A stretch of DNA of 64,000 bases, taken from Bacillota bacterium. GTDB lineage: Bacteria; Bacillota; Clostridia; Lachnospirales; Lachnospiraceae. Under the pieces are notes generated by a model. The model was given only the letters and a program-made list of their open reading frames with translations, searched no databases and had not been told where the DNA came from. The stretch covers positions 558,001-622,000 of the forward strand of contig JAEYGZ010000039.1 of NCBI GenBank assembly GCA_023409535.1, in the 5' to 3' direction. Both the position numbers and the translations under genes were made by a program. Positions 42,052-50,946 of this stretch are shown here, piece after piece (position 1 is the first letter of the stretch; each line of letters starts with the position of its first letter).

Positions 42052-42175
42052 AATAGTACCATACCTTTCAATAATTCACTAACGCCTATCTCTTTTCCAA
42101 TGGCCCGTAGGTTCTTTGCGGGACTATTCACGCTTCTATTAGATAACCTTATAAAAGTCTTTACATATATTAATT

Positions 42176-42203
42176 TTGATTATAAGACATGCTATGCTAT
42201 AAT
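42176..42203 (+). promoter_or_regulatory. Promoter of purL
   Basis: TTGATT (42176-42181), 16 bases, TATAAT (42198-42203), 89 bases before the purL start. No purine riboswitch fold is recognisable in the leader. Confidence 0.5.
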
Positions 42204-42291
42204 GCAAGTAATATTCAGGTCTGTAGTAATATCTGCTTGAAAATCAGGTGTCTTGAAGGCTTCGGCCATTTTAAGAAAGGTACGGTTATAT

Positions 42292-45200
42292 ATGAGTGAC
42301 GTAAAGAGAATTTATGTTGAAAAGAGAGAACCATATGCAGTCAGAGCGAAGGAACTGCAGGCAGAGCTTCGCAGCTATCTGGGTATGACAGGACTGGAAG
42401 CGGTGCGTGTTTTGATACGCTATGATATAGAGAATATCAGCGAGGAAACATATCAAAAATCCCTGGGTACGGTATTTTCGGAGCCTCCTTTGGATCTGCT
42501 GTATGAAGAGCAGTTCAAAGCGGGCGAGAACGACCGCATCTTTACTGTGGAATACCTTCCGGGACAATTTGACCAAAGAGCCGATTCTGCCGAGCAGTGT
42601 GTAAAATTATTAAATGAGAAGGAGCTGCCGGTAATCCAGTCGGCAACTACTTATGTTCTGAACGGCATCATAACGGAAGAGGAATTTGAACGCATCAAAG
42701 CTTACTGTATTAATCCGGTGGATTCACGGGAGGCACAGGAGCAAAAGCCGGCTACTCTGGTTACGGAATTTGAGGATCCGTCGGATGTTACAATACTGCA
42801 GGGCTTTTGCCAATTGGAGGAAGACAGCCTTACTGCCCTTTATCAGTCCCTGAATCTAGCCATGACGATTCAAGATTTTAAGCATATACAGAATTACTAT
42901 CAATCAGAAGAGAAGCGGGATCCGTCCATGACGGAGATCCGTGTTCTGGATACCTATTGGTCCGATCATTGCCGTCACACAACCTTCCTCACAGAGCTGA
43001 AGGATATTCAGATTGAAGAAGGTGATTATTCGGTACCGATTACAGCGGCTTATGACAGCTATCTTGCGGAGCGTGAGAAGCTATATGCGGGACGCAGGGA
43101 CAAGTATGTGTCACTGATGGATATCGCCTTACTTGCCATGAAGAAGCTGAAGGCTGACGGTAAGCTGGAGGACATGGAGGAATCGGAAGAGATCAATGCC
43201 TGTTCTATTATTGTTCCCGTCCGGATCGACGGCAAGACGGAGGAGTGGCTGGTGTTCTTTAAAAATGAGACCCACAATCATCCCACAGAAATTGAGCCCT
43301 TTGGCGGTGCGGCTACCTGTCTTGGCGGTGCAATCCGTGATCCCTTATCAGGAAGAGGTTATGTGTATCAGGCAATGCGTGTTACCGGCGCGTCTGATCC
43401 TACTGTTTCCGTGAAGGACACCTTGAAGGGTAAACTGGCGCAGAGAAAGATTTGTACCGGTGCAGCAGCCGGTTATAGCTCCTATGGTAATCAGATCGGT
43501 TTGGCAACCGGTCTTGTGGATGAGGTTTACCATCCGGATTACGTGGCAAAAAGGATGGAAATTGGTGCGGTAATGGGTGCAGCGCCCAGAAAGAATGTTA
43601 TTCGTGAGACCTCTGATCCGGGCGATGTAATCATCCTGATGGGCGGAAGAACCGGGCGTGACGGCTGTGGCGGTGCTACAGGCTCCTCGAAAAGCCATAC
43701 GACGGAATCTATCGTTAGCTGCGGAGCCGAGGTCCAGAAGGGGAATGCTCCCACAGAGCGTAAGCTTCAGAGGTTATTTCGCAGGGAAGAAGTAAGCAAA
43801 CTGATTAAAAAGTGCAATGACTTTGGTGCGGGCGGTGTATCCGTAGCCATCGGAGAGCTGGCAGCAGGCCTTCGGATAGAGCTGGACCAGGTTCCGAAGA
43901 AATATGCAGGTCTTGACGGTACTGAACTGGCCATCTCTGAATCCCAGGAGAGAATGGCAGTGGTGGTTGATCCGGGAGATGCCCGCAGGATGCTTGCCTT
44001 TGCTGAGGAGGAGAATCTGGAGGCAGTGGTGGTAGCGAAAGTTACACAAGAGCCCAGACTGGTGATGAACTGGAGAGGCAGGGAGATCGTAAATATCTCC
44101 AGAGCCTTTTTAGATACCAACGGTGCCCATCAGGAAGCTGCCGCCTATGTTACGGTTCCTTCGAAAGAGCAGAATTATCTGAAGAAGGGTACGATTGATA
44201 CGAAAGGTGATGTCAAAGAAAGCTGGTTGAAGGCATTATCCGCTCTGAATGTATGCTCCAAGAAGGGGCTGGTGGAGATGTTCGACAGCTCCATCGGTGC
44301 AGCGACCGTAACCATGCCTTACGGCGGTAAATATCAGCTGTCACCGATTCAGACCATGACGGCAAAGCTGCCCGTGCTTCATGGGGAAAGCGATATTGTT
44401 TCCATGATGAGCTATGGCTTTGATCCTTATCTGTCCAGCTGGTCCCCTTTTCACGGCTCCGTATACGCAGTGCTGTCCTCTGTTGCCAAGATCGTGGCAG
44501 CCGGAGGTGACCATACAAAGATCCGTTTTACCTTCCAGGAGTTCTTCCGTAAGCTGGGGAATGATCCGAAGCGCTGGGGGGAACCTTTTGTAGCACTCCT
44601 TGGTGCCTATGATGCACAGCTAAAGCTAGGGCTTCCCTCCATCGGAGGTAAGGATAGTATGTCTGGAAGCTTCAATGACATTGATGTTCCTCCGACACTG
44701 GTTTCCTTTGCGGTAGACATCGCAAAGAGCGGAGATATTATTACAACCGAGCTGAAGAAGCCTGGTAATACACTGATTAGAATTAAGATCAAAAAAGACG
44801 CTTATGACCTTCCGGACTATATGCAGACCACCAAAGCCTATGAGAAGATCACAGAGCTCATGAGAACCGGAGCTGTTGCTTCCGCATTTGCAGTAGGCTT
44901 TGGAGGGATTGCGGAAGCAGTCAGTAAGATGGCCTTTGGCAATAAGTTCGGTGTTAAATTGAACGGTGGGCTTAGCAAAGAGGAATTATTCCTTCCCGGC
45001 TATGGAGATATTATTGCGGAGCTTGCCATAGGTAATGGGAATGCCAATGATACGGGAAGAAGCAGAGCCGGTGGTGAGAATGATCTCTCAGAGATAATTG
45101 ACAGCACATTAAAGGAAGCCGGTTTTTCTGCGGAAGAGTATCATCTTGTCGGTACAGTTATTACAGAACAGAAGTTTACCTATCATGATGTGAGCATCAC

Positions 45201-46134
45201 CATGGAGGAAGCATTAACAGCCTGGACAGAGACGCTGGAGAGAGTATATCCCACCCGCTCCGGGCAGGAAGCAAAGGTCTTAGCGTCAGAGCTTTATGAT
45301 GCTAAGAAAATCTATATTGCCAAGAATAAGGTTGCACAACCCAAGGTGTTCATCCCGGTCTTCCCCGGAACGAACTGCGAGTATGACTCCTTAAGAGCCT
45401 TCCGGGCAGCAGGGGCTGAAGTGGATACGGTTGTATTTAAGAACCTGACTGCGGAGAATATTACGGAATCGGTGGATGCATTCACGAAAGGAATAAAGAA
45501 TGCACAGATACTCATGTTCCCCGGTGGTTTTTCCGCCGGTGATGAGCCTGACGGTTCCGGTAAATTTATTGCAACAGCCTTTCGCAATGAGAAGATAAAA
45601 GAGGCTGTCAGTGAGCTTTTGAATATAAGGGACGGACTTGCACTTGGTATCTGCAACGGCTTCCAGGCGTTGATTAAGCTGGGGCTGGTACCATATGGAG
45701 AGATTACACCTCAGAAGGAGGATTCTCCTACCCTTGCAATGAATAATATCGGACGTCATATCTCCAAATCCGTATATACCAAAGTAGTTACCAACAAATC
45801 TCCCTGGTTGATGAGGGCAGAGCTTGGCGGTGTATACTCAATACCGGCATCTCACGGAGAAGGCAGATTTGTAGCCAGTGAGGCATGGATTAAGAAATTA
45901 CTTGAGAATGGGCAGGTTGCAACCCAGTATGTGGATGTGGACGGCAATCCCACCATGGAAGAAGAATTTAATCCCAATGGTTCTTATTGTGCAATTGAGG
46001 GAATCACCAGCCCTGACGGAAGAGTGCTTGGTAAGATGACCCACTCGGAACGCCGCGGCTTGGGAGTGGCAATCAACATTACCGGTAACCAGAATCAGTA
46101 TATCTTTGAATCCGGTGTTGCCTATTTTAAATAG
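42292..46134 (+). CDS. purL: Phosphoribosylformylglycinamidine synthase, large single-chain type
   Basis: A 1280-residue FGAM synthase in which synthetase and glutaminase are one chain. Synthetase motifs include DTYWSDHCRHTTF, NETHNHPTEIEPFGGAATCLGG and GGKDSMSGSF. The C-terminal glutamine amidotransferase (from about 1010) has FPGTNCEYD, ALGICNGFQALI with the catalytic Cys, and a terminal HSERRG. The enzyme makes FGAM from FGAR, glutamine and ATP, step four of purine synthesis. ATG 42292 is the start, 11 bases after AAGAAAGG; a TTG at 42253 would add 13 residues. Together with purA at the left of the window it is the only purine gene here, and it stands alone. Confidence 0.96.
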   Translation: MSDVKRIYVEKREPYAVRAKELQAELRSYLGMTGLEAVRVLIRYDIENISEETYQKSLGTVFSEPPLDLLYEEQFKAGENDRIFTVEYLPGQFDQRADSAEQCVKLLNEKELPVIQSATTYVLNGIITEEEFERIKAYCINPVDSREAQEQKPATLVTEFEDPSDVTILQGFCQLEEDSLTALYQSLNLAMTIQDFKHIQNYYQSEEKRDPSMTEIRVLDTYWSDHCRHTTFLTELKDIQIEEGDYSVPITAAYDSYLAEREKLYAGRRDKYVSLMDIALLAMKKLKADGKLEDMEESEEINACSIIVPVRIDGKTEEWLVFFKNETHNHPTEIEPFGGAATCLGGAIRDPLSGRGYVYQAMRVTGASDPTVSVKDTLKGKLAQRKICTGAAAGYSSYGNQIGLATGLVDEVYHPDYVAKRMEIGAVMGAAPRKNVIRETSDPGDVIILMGGRTGRDGCGGATGSSKSHTTESIVSCGAEVQKGNAPTERKLQRLFRREEVSKLIKKCNDFGAGGVSVAIGELAAGLRIELDQVPKKYAGLDGTELAISESQERMAVVVDPGDARRMLAFAEEENLEAVVVAKVTQEPRLVMNWRGREIVNISRAFLDTNGAHQEAAAYVTVPSKEQNYLKKGTIDTKGDVKESWLKALSALNVCSKKGLVEMFDSSIGAATVTMPYGGKYQLSPIQTMTAKLPVLHGESDIVSMMSYGFDPYLSSWSPFHGSVYAVLSSVAKIVAAGGDHTKIRFTFQEFFRKLGNDPKRWGEPFVALLGAYDAQLKLGLPSIGGKDSMSGSFNDIDVPPTLVSFAVDIAKSGDIITTELKKPGNTLIRIKIKKDAYDLPDYMQTTKAYEKITELMRTGAVASAFAVGFGGIAEAVSKMAFGNKFGVKLNGGLSKEELFLPGYGDIIAELAIGNGNANDTGRSRAGGENDLSEIIDSTLKEAGFSAEEYHLVGTVITEQKFTYHDVSITMEEALTAWTETLERVYPTRSGQEAKVLASELYDAKKIYIAKNKVAQPKVFIPVFPGTNCEYDSLRAFRAAGAEVDTVVFKNLTAENITESVDAFTKGIKNAQILMFPGGFSAGDEPDGSGKFIATAFRNEKIKEAVSELLNIRDGLALGICNGFQALIKLGLVPYGEITPQKEDSPTLAMNNIGRHISKSVYTKVVTNKSPWLMRAELGGVYSIPASHGEGRFVASEAWIKKLLENGQVATQYVDVDGNPTMEEEFNPNGSYCAIEGITSPDGRVLGKMTHSERRGLGVAINITGNQNQYIFESGVAYFK

Positions 46135-46140
46135 CAGGCA

Positions 46141-46192
46141 GGAAAGAAGGGAACTGTAAAAGGCATCACGCTTTTACAGTTCCCTTCTTTCC
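46141..46192 (+). terminator. Strong hairpin after purL
   Basis: A perfect 22-bp stem (46141-46162 with 46171-46192) and 8-base loop. It lacks a clear T-run beyond the stem's own TTCTTTCC, so termination is likely but not certain. Confidence 0.6.
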
Positions 46193-46212
46193 TTCATGGG
46201 CAAGGCTGGTTT

Positions 46213-46767
46213 TTATAAATATAAATCCATAATCAGCTCGTCATAGTATTTGTCATTGACAAAGAAAAAATCTCTATGGACTCCCATCTGCCGGAAGCCG
46301 AATTTTTCATAAAGCCTGATGGCATTCATATTATCTGCCTTTACTCCGAGACTGATGTTTTGTATGGTCTGATGCTCCCGGGCATATTGAAGCAATTCCT
46401 CCATCATTGCACTTCCGACACCGATGTTCCAGTATTCCTTCTTTACAGAGATCGCCAATTCACTGTTATGTGCAGTGCGCTTTCTGCCATAACCTCTGAT
46501 TTCTGCAATACTCACGAGCCTGTCACCGATTACGCCGAGGAGCATTGATGTATTCACATCAGAGTTGACCTTCTCGATATGCTCTGCTTCTTTTTCCACG
46601 GTCAGGTAGAACTCGTCCTTCCCAAAGAGGAGATTGTCACTTTCTCCGCCGACGGTATTCAGATAATTGATCATTGCACAGGCATCCTCGGCAACGGGGT
46701 TGCGTATAACCAGCTTTTCGCCGTTTTTTAGTGTTGTCTCATTGATAATTCTCATCTGTGAACTCAT
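46213..46767 (-). CDS. GNAT family N-acetyltransferase
   Basis: A 184-residue GNAT protein. RIINETTLKNGEKLVIRNPVAEDA opens the fold and VKKEYWNIGVGSAMMEELL is the acetyl-CoA loop; NMNAIRLYEKFGFRQMGV is the C-terminal motif typical of the RimI/RimJ-like subgroup. AAAGGAGAG precedes the ATG at 46767. Substrate unknown. Unrelated in position to the two GNAT genes at the left end. Confidence 0.87.
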   Translation of the reverse strand: MSSQMRIINETTLKNGEKLVIRNPVAEDACAMINYLNTVGGESDNLLFGKDEFYLTVEKEAEHIEKVNSDVNTSMLLGVIGDRLVSIAEIRGYGRKRTAHNSELAISVKKEYWNIGVGSAMMEELLQYAREHQTIQNISLGVKADNMNAIRLYEKFGFRQMGVHRDFFFVNDKYYDELIMDLYL

Positions 46768-47097
46768 TTTTTCTCTCCTTTACTCCTGTTTTTACATTGT
46801 CATGGGCCTTTGGTTCTCCTCTGCTAAAGCTGGACCAAAGCATGAGTAATGGTGTTTTTGATCTGTCCGCAGAAGTCTTCCTGTATTCATAGTTTGTGCC
46901 TTTCTTTAGGGACAGGCTTTTCAAGAGTATTCTTGAAAGGCGGTATTTTCCAATTCTGGCTATAGCTCATTATATCAGTTTCCTAAGAGATTTACAAATA
47001 CATACATCAGAAAAAATTGTTCTAAGAACAGTAAATTGTTCTCATCCGGCAATATTGTTTCAAGGTCAGGCTCCATAAGCAGCATTGACTTATCACA
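46768..47097. other. Intergenic stretch without recognisable gene
   Basis: Between the GNAT gene and the terminator of the sigma-factor operon I see only short frames without ribosome binding sites. A small imperfect palindrome (CTTTTCAAGA/TTCTTGAAAG, about 46917-46939) has no T-run. Nothing else can be supported. Confidence 0.5.
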
Positions 47098-47136
47098 TAA
47101 AAACAGCAGCTGAAAAGCTTGCCTTTCAGCTGCTGA
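47098..47136 (-). terminator. Terminator of the sigma-factor operon
   Basis: On the minus strand CAGCAGCTGAAA pairs with TTTCAGCTGCTG (47105-47116 with 47125-47136), followed by TTTTTATG. It lies 60 bases beyond the last gene of the operon. Confidence 0.8.
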
Positions 47137-47195
47137 TGTGTGTAAACAGAGACACATTATCATAATGATGTGTCCTATCAGCACATTAATCCGTT

Positions 47196-47495
47196 CTAAT
47201 AGATTCTTAAATTATAAATTGCTGTTGTCATGCAAAAGTCAACCACCGCCATACCCATGGCGAAAAAAGACAGAATTACAATCAGAACAAATGCAGTCTT
47301 ATCGTAAACCAATTGCTTTTGCTTTACATTTGCCAGAAGGATTTCGCCCCCCAAGGCAATGAATATGATCGGCCACAATCGAAAGATTACCTCATAGGAT
47401 AGTCCCGTAAGAAACAGCTTAAGTAAAAACAATATACCGAAGATGACCAACATGGTTCCAAGGGTAATAGTACCGACTCTGTGCGTTTTCTCCAT
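47196..47495 (-). CDS. Small membrane protein of the sigma operon
   Basis: A 99-residue protein with three hydrophobic segments (about 9-27, 33-53, 67-88). THRVGTITLGTMLVIFGILF followed by LWPIIFIALGGEIL resembles the short LiaF/DUF5668-type membrane modules found beside envelope-stress regulators. Its ATG overlaps the preceding gene's stop by one base, so translation is coupled. Function inferred from context only. Confidence 0.75.
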   Translation of the reverse strand: MEKTHRVGTITLGTMLVIFGILFLLKLFLTGLSYEVIFRLWPIIFIALGGEILLANVKQKQLVYDKTAFVLIVILSFFAMGMAVVDFCMTTAIYNLRIY

Positions 47496-48055
47496 TACAG
47501 CAGACCTCCTTTGTCTTCCAGAAGCTTATCCTTCTCAAGCTCATCCAGATCCTTCTTCTTCCCTCTGATCAGGTGAATACCCAAAGCGATAATGGCAGCG
47601 CTTACGAACAGCTGAGGAATAAATCTTCCGAAGGCTCTGATCATACTTGCCAGATAATCCGGAAGGGCATATCTGATCAGGTCATACATATTGTTCCACA
47701 GGATAGTCACACCGATTACGATCAATACCACAGCAAGTACCGATCTATACTTGGTATGAACTAAGTGCGCTTTCTCCTTGGCAAAGTCAGGCAATATGAC
47801 ATATTCATCCTCCATTGCATAAAATTCATCGTCCGGCATGGACCGAAGATTAAGTGTATCAAAGAAAGCATAAAACCAGATAATGGGCATTGCCGCCAGC
47901 ATTGGACCCATATTCAGCCAGGCGGACAGAAATATTACGATTGCGAAAATGGACATCAGACTAAGGCCGCGTTTCATAAATCCCATATACATTTGCCCGG
48001 CGCCGGGGATCATAGAAAAACAAAAGGTTAGAAAACTACTTTTCTTTCTTATCAT
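47495..48055 (-). CDS. TM2-like membrane protein of the sigma operon
   Basis: A 186-residue protein with four or five hydrophobic segments. The start, SFLTFCFSMIPGAGQMYMGFMKRGLSLM, has the PGxGQxYxG signature of TM2/DUF5683-type modules. A hydrophilic acidic section (about 75-95) and a charged C-terminus follow. It overlaps the anti-sigma gene by 20 bases. It may sense or respond to membrane state; no named function. Confidence 0.75.
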   Translation of the reverse strand: MIRKKSSFLTFCFSMIPGAGQMYMGFMKRGLSLMSIFAIVIFLSAWLNMGPMLAAMPIIWFYAFFDTLNLRSMPDDEFYAMEDEYVILPDFAKEKAHLVHTKYRSVLAVVLIVIGVTILWNNMYDLIRYALPDYLASMIRAFGRFIPQLFVSAAIIALGIHLIRGKKKDLDELEKDKLLEDKGGLL

Positions 48056-48557
48056 TCTTTATTACCTCCATATGAATAATGTTATTCGAAAAATCCTGCA
48101 TGGAATCACTTAATTTATACATTTTATCTCTTAGTGCATCGGAAAGGGAGAAGTGCTCCTCCGCTGAAAAAGGGCCCTCATGTAATCCAGGGTTCTCCGG
48201 CTGTGTTGTACCGGAGTCCGGCAGGTAGGATGCATTCATTGTTAATATCAGCATGAGCAGTGCGGCAACGGTCGCTGTTGTGACCTTCAGGCTGTAGAAG
48301 AACAGCTGCATCCGCTTTGAGGTTTCCCGGGCCTTTATTGCAAGCTGAACCTCGGGTCTTCTTGTTGCTGTCAATATGTTATCTTTTAAATCTCTGGGGG
48401 CCGGGAGCATTACTTCTGAGAGATAAGCTTCCAGGCGGTCGGCACAGTGGTTACAGGAGCCAATATGGGCAAGGAATTTCAGGGTATCGTCAGGTGTCAT
48501 TTTATCCTGCGCAAAATCCAGAAATTCCTCTTCTAAGATATGTTGCTTGTCATTCAT
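48036..48557 (-). CDS. Anti-sigma factor with zinc-binding HC2-type domain
   Basis: A 173-residue protein. HIGSCNHCADRL (about 31-42) is the H-x3-C-x2-C core of zf-HC2/ZAS anti-sigma factors. One membrane helix lies at about 89-110 and an extracellular tail of about 60 residues follows. It overlaps the sigma-factor gene by 8 bases, the classical coupled sigma/anti-sigma pair. It should hold the sigma factor at the membrane until a signal releases it. Confidence 0.87.
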   Translation of the reverse strand: MNDKQHILEEEFLDFAQDKMTPDDTLKFLAHIGSCNHCADRLEAYLSEVMLPAPRDLKDNILTATRRPEVQLAIKARETSKRMQLFFYSLKVTTATVAALLMLILTMNASYLPDSGTTQPENPGLHEGPFSAEEHFSLSDALRDKMYKLSDSMQDFSNNIIHMEVIKNDKKEK

Positions 48558-49065
48558 TTACGATTGCCCCCTTTCGATAGGTCTTTTGCAGCATTGCCCT
48601 CGCCCGGTAGATCTGGGTTTGAACGGTTTTAATATTCTTACCGGTGTTTTGTGCTATTTCAGCTGCTGATAATTCCCGGTAAAAATAATCCAGTGCTATT
48701 TCTCGGTACGGTGATTTTAAATGATTGCATCGTTCGGATAATTGTCTTTTCATCTCCAGCTCCAATACATTTTCCTCGGGAGAAGGCTCCTTATTCTTCT
48801 GGGTCAGGAAATATTCCTCCTCGGTGGGAATGCTTTGCCGATCGGATTTTTTAATGAAGTCCAGGCATTTGTTGGTAGCAATCCTGCAAAGCCAGGCTTT
48901 TTCGTATTGACGGTCGAAGGTGGAAAGGTGCTTGTAGGCGGAGAGGAAGGTTTCCTGGGCGAGATCTTCGGCGTCAAAATAATCTTTTACGATCTTATAA
49001 CAGACGGAGAATATTAAGTTTTGATACGTATCGATCAGATGTTCATAGTACTGCTCGTTGTTAAT
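48550..49065 (-). CDS. ECF-type RNA polymerase sigma factor, AUU start
   Basis: A 171-residue group 4 sigma factor. Region 2 reads QYYEHLIDTYQNLIFSVCYK and DLAQETFLSAYKHLSTFD; region 4 reads LDYFYRELSAAEIAQNTGKN and VQTQIYRARAML. Between the in-frame upstream stop and region 2 there is no ATG, GTG or TTG. AGGGAGG (49080-49074) is followed after 8 bases by ATT at 49065, which I take as the start. Standard start codons occur only after region 2, in the linker (TTG 48765, giving 71 residues and no region 2). The operon continues with anti-sigma and two membrane proteins, so it is probably autoregulated. Confidence 0.87.
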   Translation of the reverse strand: MNNEQYYEHLIDTYQNLIFSVCYKIVKDYFDAEDLAQETFLSAYKHLSTFDRQYEKAWLCRIATNKCLDFIKKSDRQSIPTEEEYFLTQKNKEPSPEENVLELEMKRQLSERCNHLKSPYREIALDYFYRELSAAEIAQNTGKNIKTVQTQIYRARAMLQKTYRKGAIVNE

Positions 49066-49214
49066 TATTTCCGCCTCCCTTCGCCTTCCGTATATAATAA
49101 CGAATACAGATTGCAGGTATCTTCAATTTTATCAGAAATATTTTGATTAAAGTGTTAAAAGGACATAGGATGAAATACTTTAATCATATTCATGGAAGAT
49201 ATAACCATATTATC

Positions 49215-49440
49215 TCATTCATTTGTATCATAATACATCCGCAGGGAAGAAACAATATTGGCAAAACCGGTATTATCCATTGCCATCGTCTGGGTATTGC
49301 CTGTTAGCGCTACGATATCGGTGTTTTTTTCTGCTTTGAATTCAATATTTTGATTTTCTTCTGAATGTTTTCCATCGTGTCATTATCGCTATGGCATCTG
49401 AATGGTATTGTTCGCTGCTGGCCGGGGCGTATTTTCTCAT
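49215..49440 (-). pseudogene. Possible frameshifted small gene
   Basis: On the minus strand a frame opens with ATG at 49440 after GAGGA (MRKYAPASSEQYHSDAIAIM) and stops after 32 codons. A different frame then continues with protein-like sequence (IEFKAEKNTDIVALTGNTQ, then DNTGFANIVSSLRMYYDTNE) to a TGA at 49215. A third frame across the same region holds another 71-codon ORF reaching an A7 run at about 49322-49328. One or two single-base shifts would join these into one product of about 75 residues. It may be a decayed gene, a sequencing error or chance. Product unknown. Confidence 0.3.
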
Positions 49441-49596
49441 GTGTTTTCCTCATTTCTTTTGTAATATGAACGCTATTAATCAATAATAGTATCATAACGG
49501 GACAGTATGAAGGGTTTGTGCGCAATCAGTGATGAGAATTCGAGAAGATTACGGAGGAATCTTGCAGAGGAATATTACAATACCGGGATATAATGC

Positions 49597-49625
49597 TTGT
49601 TTAATAGGAATGCTTACCATATAAT
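49597..49625 (+). promoter_or_regulatory. Promoter of the M42 peptidase gene
   Basis: TTGTTT (49597-49602), 17 bases, TATAAT (49620-49625), about 90 bases before the start. Confidence 0.5.
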
Positions 49626-49715
49626 AGCAGTGTAAAAATAAAAAGCAATTTTCACAACTTATTCAAGGCTACAGGTATGTCAATCAATATGAAAATAAAA
49701 GGAGCGGTAAATAGT

Positions 49716-50756
49716 ATGGAAACAATGGATTATATCATACAAACAATTGAGAAGCTGGTGAATATTCCAAGTCCCTCCGGATATACCAGGGAGGTTATGG
49801 AGTTTGTAAAAAGCGAGGCCAAATCCTTTGGGTATGAGAGTGAATACAACCAAAAGGGCTGTTTGATTATCCCGGTTGACGGAAAGAGCAGCCAGGTAAT
49901 CGGACTGTCCGCGCATGTGGATACACTGGGGGCAATGGTTCGCTCCATCGACAGTGAGGGAACGTTAAAATTCACTCTGGTCGGCGGGTATACCATGCAC
50001 AGTGTGGAAGGAGCCTATTGCCGGATTCACACGAGGGATGGAAGGACCTACAGCGGCACAATTCTTATTAAAAGTGCTTCAGTCCACAGCTATGATGATG
50101 CCAGGACCCTGGAACGGACGGACAGAAATATGCTGGTACGCATCGACGAGCCCGTAAAAAGCAGGGAGGATGTCCTTGCGCTTGGAATTAACAGCGGCGA
50201 CTATATCAGCTTCGATCCCAAATTCCAGTACACGGATCGTGGGTTTATTAAATCAAGACATCTGGATGATAAGGCCTCTGTTGCTGTTCTTCTTGGGATG
50301 CTCAGGGAGATGTCGCAGGCCGGTATTCAGCCCGAGAAGAGCCTTCGTATTCTAATCAGCAATTATGAAGAGGTAGGCTTCGGTGCAGCGGCGCTTCCGC
50401 AGGAGATCAAGGAGTTTGTAGCCGTCGATATGGGTGCGGTGGGAGACGATTTAAACGGAACGGAATATACCGTCACAATCTGTGCGAAGGATTCCTCGGG
50501 TCCTTATGACTATGAACTGACCAATAAGCTGATTGCTCTGGCGAAGGAAGAAAAGATAGATTATGTGATCGATATCTTTCCGCATTATGGCTCGGATGTA
50601 TCTGCAGCCCTTCGTGCAGGGAATGATATTAAGGGGGCGCTCATTGGTCAGGGTGTTCATGCTTCCCATGGCATGGAGCGGACACACAGATCAGGTCTGG
50701 AGAACACATTAAAACTTCTGAATGCATACCTGGGTATTGTCGAAACAATCAGATGA
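49716..50756 (+). CDS. M42 family metallopeptidase
   Basis: A 346-residue M42 (FrvX/PepA-like) aminopeptidase. Metal-site motifs are in order: LSAHVDTLG, SRHLDDKAS, NYEEVGFG (catalytic Glu), VDMG and ASHGMERTH. M42 enzymes form cage-like dodecamers in the cytoplasm that trim peptides; some members act as endoglucanases. ATG 49716 is preferred because AAGGAG lies 11 bases upstream; an ATG at 49677 would add 13 residues and has a poorer site. Monocistronic. Confidence 0.9.
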   Translation: METMDYIIQTIEKLVNIPSPSGYTREVMEFVKSEAKSFGYESEYNQKGCLIIPVDGKSSQVIGLSAHVDTLGAMVRSIDSEGTLKFTLVGGYTMHSVEGAYCRIHTRDGRTYSGTILIKSASVHSYDDARTLERTDRNMLVRIDEPVKSREDVLALGINSGDYISFDPKFQYTDRGFIKSRHLDDKASVAVLLGMLREMSQAGIQPEKSLRILISNYEEVGFGAAALPQEIKEFVAVDMGAVGDDLNGTEYTVTICAKDSSGPYDYELTNKLIALAKEEKIDYVIDIFPHYGSDVSAALRAGNDIKGALIGQGVHASHGMERTHRSGLENTLKLLNAYLGIVETIR

Positions 50757-50843
50757 ATTTAATCGTTTTTTGACATAAAACGTTCCGAATTTGTAATTTT
50801 CTACGAAATTTGTACTAAATTGAAGAAATTCTTGTATAGTTTA

Positions 50844-50872
50844 TTGAATACATATGGATGTAATGGTATAAT
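50844..50872 (+). promoter_or_regulatory. Promoter of the chemotaxis receptor gene
   Basis: TTGAAT (50844-50849), 17 bases, TATAAT (50867-50872), ending 75 bases before the ATG. Confidence 0.5.
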
Positions 50873-50946
50873 AAGGATAACCATTTTAGATATGCTTATT
50901 ACAAAGGGTTTTAAAATACTATATGTAGTTCATGGAGGAACACAAA

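Larger units (their letters stand above)
49066..49715. other. Long intergenic region upstream of sigma operon and M42 peptidase
   Basis: About 650 bases between divergent genes. It should carry the sigma-operon promoter (the minus strand has TTGAAG and a TATTAT box about 25 bases further down, a weak match), the M42 promoter at 49597-49625, and a broken-looking minus-strand reading frame at 49215-49440. Nothing else was recognised. Confidence 0.4.

Noticed and set aside
42060..42291. Purine riboswitch before purL
   Set aside because: Looked for the three-stem purine aptamer with its conserved loops; no matching pattern found.
46975..47184. 69-codon minus-strand ORF
   Set aside because: It overlaps the terminator of the sigma operon and lacks a ribosome binding site; its last 30 codons look protein-like but nothing supports them.
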